Shown here one piece after another: positions 33,848 to 48,353 of a stretch of DNA of 64,000 bases. The stretch covers positions 2,852,001 through 2,916,000 of the forward strand of contig JAKSGN010000003.1 in assembly GCA_024180945.1 (NCBI GenBank), read 5' to 3'. The position numbers were made by a program, and so were the translations under genes. Under the pieces are notes generated by a model. The model was not told the origin of the DNA. It saw only the letters and a list, made by a program, of their open reading frames with translations, and made no database searches. Position 1 is the first letter of the stretch; each line of letters begins with the position of its first letter. The stretch comes from Macrophomina tecta (taxonomy: Eukaryota; Ascomycota; Dothideomycetes; Botryosphaeriales; Botryosphaeriaceae).

Positions 33848-34356
33848 TCAAGCCTGGGCATCAATGACGATAGTGGTAGGGCTGGTCTGCGCGCAAACAA
33901 AGTCGTTGGGACCGTTGCCACCAGCGTGGCAGTAGGTAGGGACATCTCCCTTGCCATAAAAGCCGAACCTATCGCAACGAAATCAGCATTCATGTCCTGA
34001 ACCAACCCGAGAAGTCCCGCAGAAACTTACGCAAGACCCAGCTCGTGGTAGATGTGGAGGGCAAACTCAGTCGTCTCGCCCTTATCGATCGCAAACCTGT
34101 ACTTGCTCTCGCCGCAAGTGAAGACCTCTGCCGGGAGGCCGGGGTTGCTGGCCGAGCAATCAAGGTCCGTAGCATTCTTGCCGCTCAGCTTGAGCGAGAC
34201 GGACTGGATGCCCTCGTTCTTGCGAACATACAGATCCGCAATGTCAATATTCTCGTACGTGTTCGGGTCCGGAGGGGCAGTTGACTGGGGAGAGGCCGGA
34301 GCAGCAGCGGCGATGGCGCCGAAGAGGGCGGTAGCGGCAGCAACGGAGAAACGCAT
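33848..34356 (-). CDS. Small secreted AA1-like (Alt a 1 family) protein
   Basis: Two exons, 34356-34031 and 33968-33848, with a 62-bp intron, give 148 aa. Residues 1-19 form a signal peptide (MRFSVAAATALFGAIAAAA). The mature part has YENIDIADLYVRKNEGIQSV, then SLKLSGKNATDLDC, SKYRFAID, FALHIYHELGLAFGFYGKGD and PTYCHAGG. Four cysteines sit in DC, TC, YC and VC contexts, as in the AA1-like beta-barrel family. Related proteins (Alt a 1, Hrip1, PevD1) are abundant secreted proteins and some are recognised by plants. Whether this one acts on a host is not visible from sequence. A TATATATA element lies about 115 bp upstream, consistent with strong or inducible expression. Confidence 0.88.
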
Positions 34357-34472
34357 GTTGGCGACTGTGCTATGTCGTTGGTCGGAGAAGGAATTTGTTT
34401 GAAGTAGTGTCCTTGGGTTGGAAGGCAGTTGTTAACGGCTGGTGTGCTGACTTCTTCCAGACACAAGGACAG

Positions 34473-34480
34473 TATATATA
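34473..34480 (-). promoter_or_regulatory. Putative TATA box of AA1-like gene
   Basis: TATATATA, 117-124 bp upstream of the AA1-like start. Inferred from sequence and position. Confidence 0.45.
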
Positions 34481-36021
34481 CCCCTAACTGTCCCTAGGAG
34501 CACTGATGATGCCTCCGGTCAGAGCACGTTCGACGTCACATGTATCTAATTTAGTCCCGGGTGGACCCTCAATGTCACATTCACGTTGTTCTTGCAGCTT
34601 GGCAGTCGTTCATCGTCCTCGTATACGGACTGCGGCGGAGCTAAGCTCTCGGCGGGCACGGAAAAGACTACTGCATAGTAATGATAACTCGGTTCTTCGT
34701 TTCCGCCTCAAGCTAGGGGCTGTGGCAAGCACTTTACCCGAGCGAAATGCGGAGAAAGTCGTGGCATAGCGTCCGACCAAAACTCGCCAGCGCATTAGCC
34801 ACGACTATCGCCGGTCGCCCCTCGTATTCAAGAGTCGCTTCACGCCGCTGACGCCCCTTGTCAAGAGTCCGCCCCAACTTCTCTCGTGCCTCTCTGACCT
34901 TGTTGAATATTCTCTTGTTTACATTCGGCTAGCATTGCATTGTATCCCACAGCCATTGCTGCATCCCGGCCAGTCATTCCTAAGGACCTGTCTACCCACC
35001 TCCCTTTTGAGGCCGTGCTGTTTAGGCAAACCACAGATCATCAGTCCAAAAAAAAAAAAAAAAAGAAAAAAAGGAACACCTGGAAATATGTAGCAACAAG
35101 ATCGTCATGACAATTCGGCGTCATGCACTAGTTTAGCTTGCCATTGTACCCAGACGACGGGCTTGTGCAGTCGAAGACTAGCCGCTGGGGCTCAGAGCTG
35201 ACGCGCGACGGAGCTACCACTGGGACTAATGCTATTCGTGCTTTTCGCTTGCTCATGCCCAGCCAAGAAGAGTACATGTTGCGGATAGCCGACAGGCAAA
35301 CCGGCTTGAATCCAGATCTGACATGGTCCACCTAACATGTGCGTCAGAGCGGAGGAACGAGGAATTGGCGGCTAATGGAGATAGCACAAGCGTGGTCGCC
35401 TCGGCGTGCGCATCTTCCATATTAAAAGAGATTTGTGAGATCACTAGTTGTGCTTGTCCTCGTGCGGTTCGGAAGAATTGATTCATAATTGTTTGTCTGG
35501 TCTGACATCACACCAAGCAACGCTCTGGCAAAGGAAAAGCTGTCATTAGAAAAACAGACTCGAAGTAAAACCTCCAACCCTCGAGATCAATCAGCCCATG
35601 ACAGCACTAACGACAGCCCTTGCCTTTTCCCTTTCCCTTTCGGTCTGGACGGTGTATCTGTTCAAGCTGACCAGACAGACCCACGGCTGATAAAATTGTG
35701 CGATGCACCGTCGAGACTGAAAGAGGAGAGGGCTTGACCCCTCATGGCCTCGGATTCATATTATACGGATCCAAAACGCTGCTGCGAACATTAACCCAGA
35801 CCTCTTCTCAGACTGCTGCGCCCCACAAAAGTAGCGAAGAGTAAGCAGATTTATATGGGCCGCGAGCATGCTATTGTCCTAGAATCAGTCAATCAGAACC
35901 AGTTACAAGAAAAATCATATCCCTCAAAGGCCATACACCCGACAGGTCATAGTCGTCCAGCCAGACCACCCCCCCAACGTCTCGGCCTGGAAACCAGCAC
36001 CGCGCATCTTGCCCGCCCAGA
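34481..36021. other. Intergenic, 1.5 kb, nothing recognised
   Basis: Promoter side of the AA1-like gene followed by unassigned sequence. A poly(A) run starts at 35048. Confidence 0.55.
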
Positions 36022-36903
36022 TCAAATCCTATGCTCCCTCGGAACATTGAAGACCCCAATACTGCTTGCAATCAGCGGCGACGAATTAAACCTATCTGGA
36101 TACAACTTCTCCATAGCGGCAAACACCTCCCTCGGTGTCTTCGGGTCGCCCTCCAACACCCTTCCAAAGTCCCTAATATACGCCTTAGTCGCCTCGAGAT
36201 GCCACACGCCATCCATCTCCTCCGCCTGCCGGTGCCCCGGCACGACGTATGCCGGCGCCAGCGCCTCGATCTTCTCGACCGCCCTGATCCACTCCTCGCG
36301 CTTCGCGCGCGTGTTCGCCTCGAGCAGCATCTGGTGCACCTGCCCGTACACGACATCGCCGCACACGGCGAGCCGCAGCTCCGGCACCCACAGCACCGTG
36401 GTGTCGTGCGTGTCGGAATGCCCGACCTCGACCGCGCGCAGCGCGTGCCGCCCGGGCTCCAGCACAAACTCGCCGCCCGCCGGCACCGGCTCCGCGAGCA
36501 CGAACGGCCGCGCGATCTGCCCCGGGAAGCGGGCCTCCCAGTAGTCGTCGAAGCCGCTGCCGGCGATTGAGGACTTCATGTACGCGATGGTGCCGGGCGT
36601 CGCGAGGGGTTTGGCGGAAGGGAAGTGCTGCAGGAGGAGCGGCAGGCCGAACCAGTGGTCGCCGTGGCCGTGGGTGATGTAGATGTAGGTGAGGCGGCGG
36701 TTTGGCGCGATGCGCTTGATCCAGTTGATGAGGGCGGTGGTTTGCTCAATGGTGATGGGCGTGTCAACGAGAACGGCGGAGGTGGCAGTGTAGATGAGCG
36801 TGCAGGAGATGGGGGACCAGACGCCGGCGGGCTTGCCCGGCTTGGAGGGGTTGAGGAAGGGGATGGGTGGGGCGACATAAACAGCGGAGCGGAGGGAGGT
36901 CAT
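36022..36903 (-). CDS. Metallo-beta-lactamase-fold hydrolase
   Basis: Single exon, 293 aa, with no signal peptide. The metal-binding signature THGHGDHWFG gives H78, H80, D82 and H83. Further ligands are expected in VEVGHSDTHD (His near 165), AVCGDVVYG (Asp) and VVPGHRQ (His). This is the glyoxalase-II-like or quorum-quenching-lactonase-like branch of the MBL superfamily. Fungal members are often annotated as hypothetical hydrolases. The N-terminus (VYVAPPIPFLNPS...SPISCTLIYTATSAVLVDTP) is the usual first beta-sheet. Likely a cytosolic two-zinc hydrolase of unknown substrate. GC is high and the frame clean. Confidence 0.9.
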   Translation of the reverse strand: MTSLRSAVYVAPPIPFLNPSKPGKPAGVWSPISCTLIYTATSAVLVDTPITIEQTTALINWIKRIAPNRRLTYIYITHGHGDHWFGLPLLLQHFPSAKPLATPGTIAYMKSSIAGSGFDDYWEARFPGQIARPFVLAEPVPAGGEFVLEPGRHALRAVEVGHSDTHDTTVLWVPELRLAVCGDVVYGQVHQMLLEANTRAKREEWIRAVEKIEALAPAYVVPGHRQAEEMDGVWHLEATKAYIRDFGRVLEGDPKTPREVFAAMEKLYPDRFNSSPLIASSIGVFNVPREHRI

Positions 36904-37620
36904 TTTGAGGAGGGTTGTTCGAGATGTTTAGAGTAGTAAGTATTTTGGGGGACAGTTCACGGAGGTGCAGCAATGGCTGGGATGAGAATGGGGATTGATG
37001 GCTATGGACACTGGCGGCTGCGTGCACGCTTCCTTAAAAGGTCCGCAGATCCGCGGATGTCTGAGATTGGATTTGTTGCAAAAGCCTCGGGAAGAGCGTC
37101 AGACATGCATTTCGTCTAGTGCATGATTAATGATCATCAAGCTGTTCTTTCTTCAACGCCGAGCATGTCCGTGGAGTGCGGGGTCGGCTACATCCCACGA
37201 CTACTCGCGATTCCATGGAGAGGGCGATGCATTGAGGATGAAGCTGCTTTAGATGTATGTAGCTCCGTACGGGTTCATGCATTCTTTTGGGATTGCGTTG
37301 GAAAGCTGAAATTACCGCTCATGCTTCATGTTGGGAGGGCTTCTCCAAATTATCATGGCTTGAACGATAACATAAGTAGTTAGCAAGCGATGGTTTTCAG
37401 GTAGCATATCAAAACAGGAAGAGTTCAACACATATGATAACGATGAGGAGGCCACGGGTTCGTCAAGCTCTCTGCCAAAGTTGAGAGTCCATCACAAGGA
37501 TTAACTGGATAGGGAAGTCTTGCTGATTGGTAAAATTATGCGCTTCCCTTCTCATGACTGACCATGCCAACGTATTCAAAGGGATGGCTAAGCCTGCGAC
37601 GACGGAGCCCATATCATGCC
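36904..37620. other. Intergenic, nothing recognised
   Basis: Tandem spacer between the MBL gene and the NmrA-like gene (both minus). No supported coding. Confidence 0.55.
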
Positions 37621-38711
37621 CTATTTCCCCTTCCAGGTCTGCTCGAACAGCTGCTTCACCGTCAGAGTCTTGATCTCAGGAAATTTCTTGTTCAACGCCT
37701 TCCCTTCCGGCAAGTCCATTTTCCCTGTTGCCATCAGTAGCTCGAAGGCCGCGAACAAGCCCTGCAGCTGCTCTTTGGGGAAGAATTGGTAGGCAGCGAC
37801 ATGGTTCGGAAGCTCTGTAATCTGGAAAGACTTGAGTTTCTCAATGCTATCGTAATGAATCTCAAACTTAGAGCCTGGATTGGATGTCAGTCGAGCGCAG
37901 TAACTTTTTTTTTTTTTATTTTATTGAAGGACGTATATTACCGCGAGCGTCTTCTGCAAGCTTGACGAATTCATTCCAAGTCAGTCTGTCACCGACGACG
38001 TAGTACTCATCGTCCCAGTTCGGCAAGTCGAGCGCCGCGACAACGAATTTGGCAACATCGTAGGTGTAAGTGAAGACCACAGGCGTGTTGCCATCTCCGG
38101 GGATTGCAGCCACTTTGTTCGCCACGTCGAGGACTGGGAGAGTCGGCGGCATGTGAGACTTTATATGCGGCATACCCCAGTAATCCATGAAATATCCATT
38201 GTTAAAGCGGGTCCACTCAAGGCTGGTCTTCTTGAGTTCTTCCACAGCGTCCAGCTTCATCTTCGAAAAAGGCAGCGCGGTGAGAACCCTGATTGCTCGT
38301 TAGACAACATTCTTAGGGTCAGCGACTCTGGTCACCTACTCAGGGCTGATCGGGACGCCCCACTCGCTCGCAACGAATCTCTTGGTTGAGGTTGACTTTG
38401 CAGCAGCTTTAATCAGAGTGGATTGCGACTGCGCAGAGGTCTCATCCGTGGTCATCAAGGCGGAGATAACCACCTCGACCTTATTGTTCTCTAGAACTTC
38501 TTTCAAGGACTCCACATTTGTGTAGTCAACTGTGACAGCGTTATCGGCAGCCTATCCCGAAAGTCAGCGCGCCCGGCCTAAACATCCATCATCAAGAAAT
38601 GCCCACCTTCCTGGACAGAGCAACGACTTCATGACGACCTGAATCCTTCAAGGTATCGACGATAGTCCTGCCAACGTTGCCGAGACCTCCAGCGACAGCG
38701 ACTTTGACCAT
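37621..38711 (-). CDS. NmrA-like / isoflavone-reductase-like NAD(P)-binding protein
   Basis: Four exons, 38711-38607, 38551-38340, 38288-37942 and 37874-37621, with introns of 51-67 bp, give 305 aa. The N-terminus MVKVAVAGGLGNVGRTIVDT is a Rossmann motif (GGLGNVG, 8-14). Exon 2 has VEVVISALMTTDET and KRFVASEWGVPISPE. Exon 3 contains KMKLDAVEELKKTSLEWTRF with the Lys used by the family, NGYFMDYWG and GDGNTPVVFTYTYDVAKFV. This is the PCBER/NmrA-like group, comprising reductases of secondary metabolism or redox-sensing regulators. It cannot be told which from sequence. No cluster partners are visible. Confidence 0.88.
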
Positions 38712-39603
38712 GGTGAGAGTTTTAGTGTATGAGAGGCAGACGATGGGTTCTTATCGAGAAGCGATGATAGTTTGATGTGATTTGCCCTCTCCCTTAAGTA
38801 GTGCAGCTGTTTGACGCCTCGGCCTTTGCCAAGATGAGAGCGGAAATATGAAATGGTGGTATTACATAATCCACAACCACATGTCGTTCTCTATACTTCA
38901 ATTATTAAGCTCCGGTTGATTGTTAATAGTTGTATGTACCCGGACCCGAATGCGAGGAGGGCCCGGCAGCTCAGCGTGGGACTTGTCCGCCACGGCGTTC
39001 TATTAATGATTGCCACTGTACAGTACATCTCCCTCGAAACTAACGGCAACTACATAAGATATTGGGCGCTGGAACCAACGCCCAGCCGAATGCGACATAC
39101 GATTGCTATTGCTAATCCTCCAGGTAGGAGTGACGCGGCAGCGTAAACGTGAGCGGGCCAAGCCAGACCTTGCCGAAATGGCTCATGCTTATTGGATTGC
39201 TTACCTACTGCAGTGTCCAACTAGCCATGCTTTGGGCCAAAGTACAGCACAAGCGGATGTCGCGTATAGCCGGCTTCCGTGGGGTGTGCCAGTCCTACCT
39301 CCTGGATGTTTCAATGTGCTAACCCTACCGCCTCGTCGCTGCTCGGGATTCTGAGCATCCGACAGGCCCGAAGTATGGACTGCTTCTTTGTACATGCAAC
39401 TCCTTCATGTTGTTGTCTCGCACGGCGGTGCCTGGCTCGAAGTGCGCGGTGCCTTGATGCGGCTGGCGCGCCCCGCGTCCCGGGCCAATGTTAAAGGGCG
39501 CGCGGCGAACGAGCTGCTTTCCCGAGCGTCGCAACCACGCCCAGCATGATACCACCGCTTGGTGAGTCAGCTTCCTCACACTGTCTATCCTCTTCTGCAA
39601 GCG
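38712..39603. other. Intergenic, divergent promoter region
   Basis: Spacer between the NmrA-like and serine racemase-like genes. No coding region recognised. Confidence 0.6.
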
Positions 39604-40854
39604 ATGGCTGACGTCTCCAAGTGCCCCCCGCTCTCCAGGGAGTCGGTTATCGCAGCGCACCAGGAGATCAGGGACCACGTCCACTTCACTCCAGTCCTCA
39701 CATGCACCACCCTCTCCAACCTCGCCTCCACCTCGCAGAGTGAGCACGACCTGAACGGCACCGAATATGAAGGACAGACCGCGTCTCGCCCCAGGCTCAA
39801 CCTCTTCTTCAAATGCGAGAACTACCAGCGCGTGGGCGCCTTCAAGGCCCGCGGCGCTTTCCACGCCTTGTCGCGCCTAACCGACGCAGAGCTCAGCAAA
39901 GGCGTAGTCACTCACAGCTCAGGTCCGCCACACTCTCCCATCCTGGCCACGATCAATTGACTGACAAGTTACCCAGGCAACCATGCCGCCGCCCTCGCCC
40001 TCGCCGCTAAGACGCGCGGAGTCAAGGCCTACATCGTCATGCCCTCCATCAGCACGCCCTCCAAGATCGCCGCGACCCAAGGCCACGGCGCTGAGGTTGT
40101 CTTCAGCGGCTCTACATCCGAGGAGCGTGAGGCCGTTGTGAAGGAAGTCATCGCCCGCACCGGCGCTATCCTCGTACCGCCCTACGACCACCCGGACATC
40201 ATACTGGGACAAGGCACCGCTGCTCTGGAGTTCGACGACCAGGTCAGGAAGCTGGTGGCTGATAAGCCCGCGCTGAGCGTGCGGCCCGAGGCTCAAAGCC
40301 TCGATGTCGTCATCACTCCCTGTGGTGGAGGTGGCTTGCTCTCTGGCACCGCCACCGCCCTGTCGGGCACCGGGATCCGCGTCTTTGGCGCAGAGCCCTC
40401 ATTCGAGGGCGCTGACGATGCACGGAGAGGGCTGAAAGAGGGCAAACGCATCACGACTGTCAAGTCGCTGACCATCGCCGATGGCGTGAGGACGCCGGTG
40501 GGGGAGTTTCCGTGGTCGGTCATTAGCGACAAGAACAAGGTGAAAGGAATATTCGCTGTGACTGAGGATCAGATCAAGTCCGCTATGCGCCTATTGATGG
40601 AGCGTATGAAGGTTTTCGTGGAGCCGACTGCCGCTCTCGGCCTTGCTGTGTGCCTTTATAACGAGGAGTTTAGGCGCCTGGCCGAACAGGAGGCCGGAGA
40701 ACAGGGCTGGAACGTCGGCATCGTCTTGAGCGGCGGAAATACCACCATGGAAGCAATCGGCAAGCTCTTTGCTGCTGCTCCGCCCACGGCCGAGAGGGCG
40801 GAAGGCGTGCTAGGCCAGAATGGCGAGCGCAGGGCGGAAAACATCGCCGGATAG
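39604..40854 (+). CDS. Serine racemase / serine-threonine dehydratase-like PLP enzyme
   Basis: Two exons, 39604-39922 and 39977-40854, with a 54-bp intron (donor GTCCGC), give 398 aa. It is a fold-type II PLP enzyme. The Schiff-base Lys is in VGAFKARGAF, the cofactor Asn in SSGNHAAALAL (restored exactly by splicing), and the glycine phosphate loop is CGGGGLLSG. VLSGGNTTMEA lies near the C-terminus. The length and GAFKARGA motif fit eukaryotic serine racemase or threo-3-hydroxyaspartate dehydratase (yeast Sry1) relatives. An insert around 50-70 (EHDLNGTEYEGQTASR) is longer than usual. The exact substrate is uncertain. It is convergent with RIB7, whose stop is 38 bp away. Confidence 0.88.
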
Positions 40855-40892
40855 ATATAGACAGACCCCCGTATTTAGAACCTCAGACATCC

Positions 40893-41801
40893 TTAAGACT
40901 CCAATCTCCCACAGAGCACCACATCATCTCCCAGCGGACACCACTTGACATCCCTCAGTCTCGCCGCTGCAACCGGCCTGCCCTTCTCGTCCACCCTTCT
41001 TGGCGGCGCCACCACCACACCCCCTTCTCCCAACCACGTCGGCGCAATCGTCACGATCACCGCATCTACCAACCTGACATTTCCTGGCGCCAACAGCGCA
41101 TTGATAACCCCCGCGCCTCCCTCCACCATCACGCTCTCAACCCCCTCCCTTGCCAACACCTCAAACACATCCGCCCACTCCATCGCCCCGCCCTCGCCCC
41201 TCGCCGCCACCTCCAGCACCCTGCCCCCGGCTCCCTCCAACACCGCCAGCCTCTCCTCGCCTATCCGCCCTCGCACCCCCTCCCGCACCACCACCCACGG
41301 CGCCCTCCCTTTCCCCTCTCCCGCCAAGCGCAAACACTTCGCCCCGCCGCTCCAATCCCACCGCGCCGCGCCATCCACGACCACCGGCCTCGGCTGCCCC
41401 GCCAGCCCTTCGCCGCCATTGCCGCCGCCCGTGCCCGCGATGCGGCAGTTCAGCGCCGGATCGTCGGCGACGGCGGTGCCGGCGCCGACCAGGATGGCGG
41501 CGTGTCGCGAGCGCAGGTGGTGCGTCATGGCCTTGGAGGCCGGGCCGGAGAGCGGGGTTGGGACGGTGCGGGACAGGGCGAGGGAGGAGTCGAGGGAGGT
41601 GGCGAAGGTGAGAGTGACGAAAGGGCGGGCCTGGCGGTCTGAGGACGTTGTAGACGTCGTCGTCGTCGCCGGCGGAGGCAGGTAGGGCTCGAGCAGGGCG
41701 GAGGATGACGGGAAGTGGAGGGTTTCGCGGTGGGGGGTTGTTGACGGTGTTGTTGCTGTTGCTGCGGCCGGGGCGCCGGGCGTGGGCGTGGTTGCGGACA
41801 T
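40893..41801 (-). CDS. RIB7: RIB7, diamino-ribosylamino-pyrimidinone phosphate reductase
   Basis: Single exon, 302 aa. It has the RibD C-terminal (DHFR-like) fold: RPFVTLTFATSLDSSLA, then ALSRTVPTPLSGPASKAMTH, LRSRHAAILVGAGTAVADDP and LNCRI, with SVMVEGGAGVINALL later. These are the hallmark motifs of 2,5-diamino-6-(ribosylamino)-4(3H)-pyrimidinone 5'-phosphate reductase, step 2 of fungal riboflavin synthesis (NADPH-dependent). The first ~55 residues are Thr/Pro/Ala low complexity. Length and single-domain build (no deaminase domain) match fungal RIB7. GC is very high, giving long open antisense frames that I did not call. Confidence 0.93.
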   Translation of the reverse strand: MSATTPTPGAPAAATATTPSTTPHRETLHFPSSSALLEPYLPPPATTTTSTTSSDRQARPFVTLTFATSLDSSLALSRTVPTPLSGPASKAMTHHLRSRHAAILVGAGTAVADDPALNCRIAGTGGGNGGEGLAGQPRPVVVDGAARWDWSGGAKCLRLAGEGKGRAPWVVVREGVRGRIGEERLAVLEGAGGRVLEVAARGEGGAMEWADVFEVLAREGVESVMVEGGAGVINALLAPGNVRLVDAVIVTIAPTWLGEGGVVVAPPRRVDEKGRPVAAARLRDVKWCPLGDDVVLCGRLES

Positions 41802-43613
41802 TTTGTGAGCGGGTTTCGCGCAGTCGTTTTCGGACAGGATGCTGACGATGCGAGGGTCGGTAGTAGTCGTTGTTATTGACTTCTGTCTTTCTTTTTTTTT
41901 TTTTTTTTTTCCTTATGCTGGCCTTGTCACGCGCGGATGCTCGCGATGCAATGGACCACCGACGGGAACCGCGGGATTTGAGTTTGGTCTTCCGCAGCCT
42001 AAGCTTCACGGTCTGATTAGCGGAATCGCTGTCGACATGGAAGCAAGCAAGTATCCATCCGGAGCCTTGGTTGAGATAGTTTCATGGCGAAAGTCAGAGC
42101 ATGGGGTGGATGGGAGCGTCCTCATGCGCAGCCTGTACCGCGCTGCATAGAACGCACCTTTTCCTCTCTCAACCCTGGTCTGCCGCTCAGCAAAGCGGGA
42201 AGAATGTCACGAGTCAGAGCAATGATCTTTAGACGGAGCAAGGGGGTGACTGGAAATTTCGTAGGGCTGAGGAATGCTCGATTCTGCGGAGACACAAGCG
42301 GCATTCCACCGTCGTCGTCAGGCGACTTTAAAATTATCCCTTTTTTTTTTTTTTTTTTTTTTTTAGCTCGGCGTACATCATCACCTGTTCGCCGCAACCG
42401 GATAACGCATCAGGGCCAGCATTGCATCGATCTAGCCCCGCATTGGCCCCATATCGAGCGACTGGCAGCAAAGCTCAGGCATCGATTGCGCAAACGGAGC
42501 TTAGATCTATCGAATTAGTCTAACGGATTGGGATAGGGGAGGACGGATTAAGATAGCGAAAAACAAAAGAATTAATGCACTGGAGCTTTGGAACAGCAGC
42601 ATGGACAAGGGGAGCTATGACAATAATGTCAGTGCAGAAGAGATTCCATTGACGGGAAGATTTGCAAATCAAACTTGAACCCAGCAACAACTTCAAACGT
42701 CGATAGGCAAGAGATGCCGGTCTGGTCAAGCTCGCAGCAGGGAGTCCGCCGCACGGTTGACTTCGCCTCGGCTCTGCCGCTGGGTGTGCGCCGTCGAGCC
42801 GGGGTGCCATCAACGGCCACCAGCGTCGCAGTCCTGCGGGGAAATGAACGCCTGTTCGACACCCTTCTAGACGCCCGGTTGAAGTACCACAAAGGTAGCA
42901 TGCGCTCGACTCAAGAATTTCAACGGTATATAGCTCTGCACACGCTTGTGGAAACGTGTGCTCGGAAATACATGTTCCTGAGAGGCCAACGCTTCAATAT
43001 CCCCTTTTCAACTTCTTCTGTCACACACACCTCCCCCTCCTCTCCGTTTAATTAGTGTACTTGACATGAAGCATAGTCTCGCCGAGAGATTGACTTCATC
43101 TCACCCTAATCCCGTTCGTGGCCCTGGCTTACCCTCACACGTCGATCACCATATAGACTGTGCGTGCAAAGCTTGGAAATTCTTTTGAAGTGCCGCTGAT
43201 TAACTATGCCAAAAGTAAAGGAGATACAGGTGCTTCCCGACTGACCAAAATTCAACCAAAGAAAAGTTTCGAGGAGAACCGACGGACATTCATCATGGCT
43301 AGATTATACAAAGAGACACCGGCCTGGTTCGACTATACGCCCCGTTTTTTTTCTTCCAATGTGTATGAGAGAACTCGAGTACAGGTCCGGGCCAGCCAGC
43401 ACGTTACGTGTAACAAGCAAAAGCCCCTGAGATATGCCAAAATGAGGAGAGGAAAAGAAGAAGGAAAGCAGCAAACAGAAAACACCCAACACGCCTAGAT
43501 TTCTCCCTAGGGGGCTGATCTGGTTCATAGCCAGGGAAGAGCTGGACTTTGGCGTCGAGTCTGCTTCCGAAGCAAGTCTCCGAAGTTGCGGGTATCTTTT
43601 CAAAGGTCGTCGT
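41802..43613. other. Intergenic, 1.8 kb, nothing recognised
   Basis: Promoter of RIB7 and 3' flank of the chitin synthase. T runs at 41892-41910 and 42341-42364. No supported gene. Confidence 0.55.
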
Positions 43614-46542
<2,929 letters not shown>

Positions 46543-48353
46543 AGCGAGCGATGTCCCAGGGTTGATCGATGTGGTAGGTTGTGTGGCCGCGGCGCCAGCT
46601 GATTGCCCTGGATGATCGGGGGAGCGTTAAGGAAGTTATAAAATAGGAGAACTCCCTACGTAGGGAGGAAACTAAGTCAGACAAGGGTCGATCTGCAGGC
46701 GAAAGGCCGGTGTGTGGAGAAGAAGGCGGCTGGCACTGGCACGGGAGGCAGCCCCTCGTAAGTACCGTTTCAACAGCGGGAGCAGGGTCACTTGTCAGTC
46801 CGTCAGGCCGACCCTCAGTGGCTGCAGCGGAGGTGCGCGTTGATTATGGCGAGACAACGACTTGGCACAGCCGCCGTCTTTTAATGCTTTTGCGCTGCGC
46901 TCCAGCGGTCAGCCGCCGTTGCTGCGGTGCTGCAGTGGAAGGCGCGCACGCCTTTGTCCTAAGAATAGCGCGCACACACGCAGTAATGTCGCTCACCCTT
47001 TTCCACGACTTCTCCAGAAGGCGCACGGGTCACCAAATCACAGCGCTCGCTCGGCTCCGGCATCGACCCCTTTATCGCTTTCGACGTATCGATACACCCT
47101 TGCGCCCGAGCGCCTGGTGGCTGTGCTGTGGGCTAAAACAAAGCTTGCAGCCGTGCTGACGCCGCGCTCTCCTGCACGCGGAGCGACCGACTGCTGCTGG
47201 CGGCGCGCTTGCCACGGCCGCGAGAGCGCTGCCGGCCGTCTGCGCATGACACGCCAATTTCGCCCTCTTGCACGCGCTGCGCGGCTGCTGGGGCCTGCTG
47301 CTGCGTGCGAAAATCGGCGGTAAGAGGCTCGTGTCAGGAGGGAGGCGCAATCTAACATCGACAAATACGACTGCGTCCCCGCTGCAAATTCGGCCACTCT
47401 GCTGCTCAGAAGCTGAAAATCCCGGCGCTTTGATGCGCTGGCCGTGCCTGCACCCTCCTCTGTTTTTCCTCCTCCGTGTGCCATTGGCTTGCCCTATCGT
47501 ATTTGCCCACTCTGAAACGCTGCGATAGCAGTCTCATCCTCTCTCGAGGAAACGCTGCCCGCTCCATCCCGCCGAACTGCTTTGCATTTGGCGGTGAGCA
47601 TACGGATTGTATAGACGCCGTACAGTCAGCTGTGTGGCTGAACTCCAACACCCGCGCCTCGCACGTACCTGAGCGGGTGTAGTCCAATTCCCTTCCCCCA
47701 TCCCGCCAACACTCGAGCCTCACCACTGCCCTAAACCCTCCTGGTAGAGCGTACGTCAGCCGCCTCAGTGGACCCTAGACAGAGGAAAGGGAACATTAGC
47801 CCTCGGGCAATTTGCCAAATCAATAAGTACGTTGCGGCCAATGACTTTGTGCGCGGTCACGACTTTTGTTGTCTGTCCATTTTTACCGTCACGCCTTGAG
47901 CGAAGCTAGAGTTTGCCGTCTACATACTACTCACTGTCGCAACTCCCATTGAGGGAAGCCACGTACGTCAGGCCTGCTGTGCCACATAGTGCTAAATGGC
48001 CGATACGAATGCTGCTACCGTGGAAGCACGGATGTATCGGCCAAGAGCACGATCGGCATGTGCATCAAGACCCTTCATACCTCAAAAGGCTTCAGAAGAC
48101 ATGCTGTGCTTTTTAGGTTTGGGGACGCTGGCCTGAACAAGCTGCAGCAGTCCTCCAATTATTGACAGCTGAAGTGTTGATTCTCCATCCGAGCCAGACC
48201 TTCGGAGCAACCGAAGAGATCTTCCCGCTCTGATCCTTTCGTAAAGCGGCTCGGTGTATTTAGCTTTGTTGTCTTACTGTCTTTCAAGGCCCGCTCCTTG
48301 TTGTTCTGGTACTGACGTATTCCGCAGAGACAGCGGCAAATGCGCTCTTCGCC
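46543..48353. other. Intergenic, 1.8 kb, divergent promoters
   Basis: Spacer between chitin synthase and the DUF218 gene. It is rich in CTG/CAG and GC but has no supported coding region. A long promoter and leader for the chitin synthase is plausible. Confidence 0.5.

Noticed and set aside
40945..41685. Long plus-strand frame opposite RIB7
   Set aside because: Thr/Pro-rich shadow caused by very high GC.
46710..47726. Several 90-150 aa frames upstream of the chitin synthase
   Set aside because: No domain, no splice coherence, several overlapping frames in both directions.
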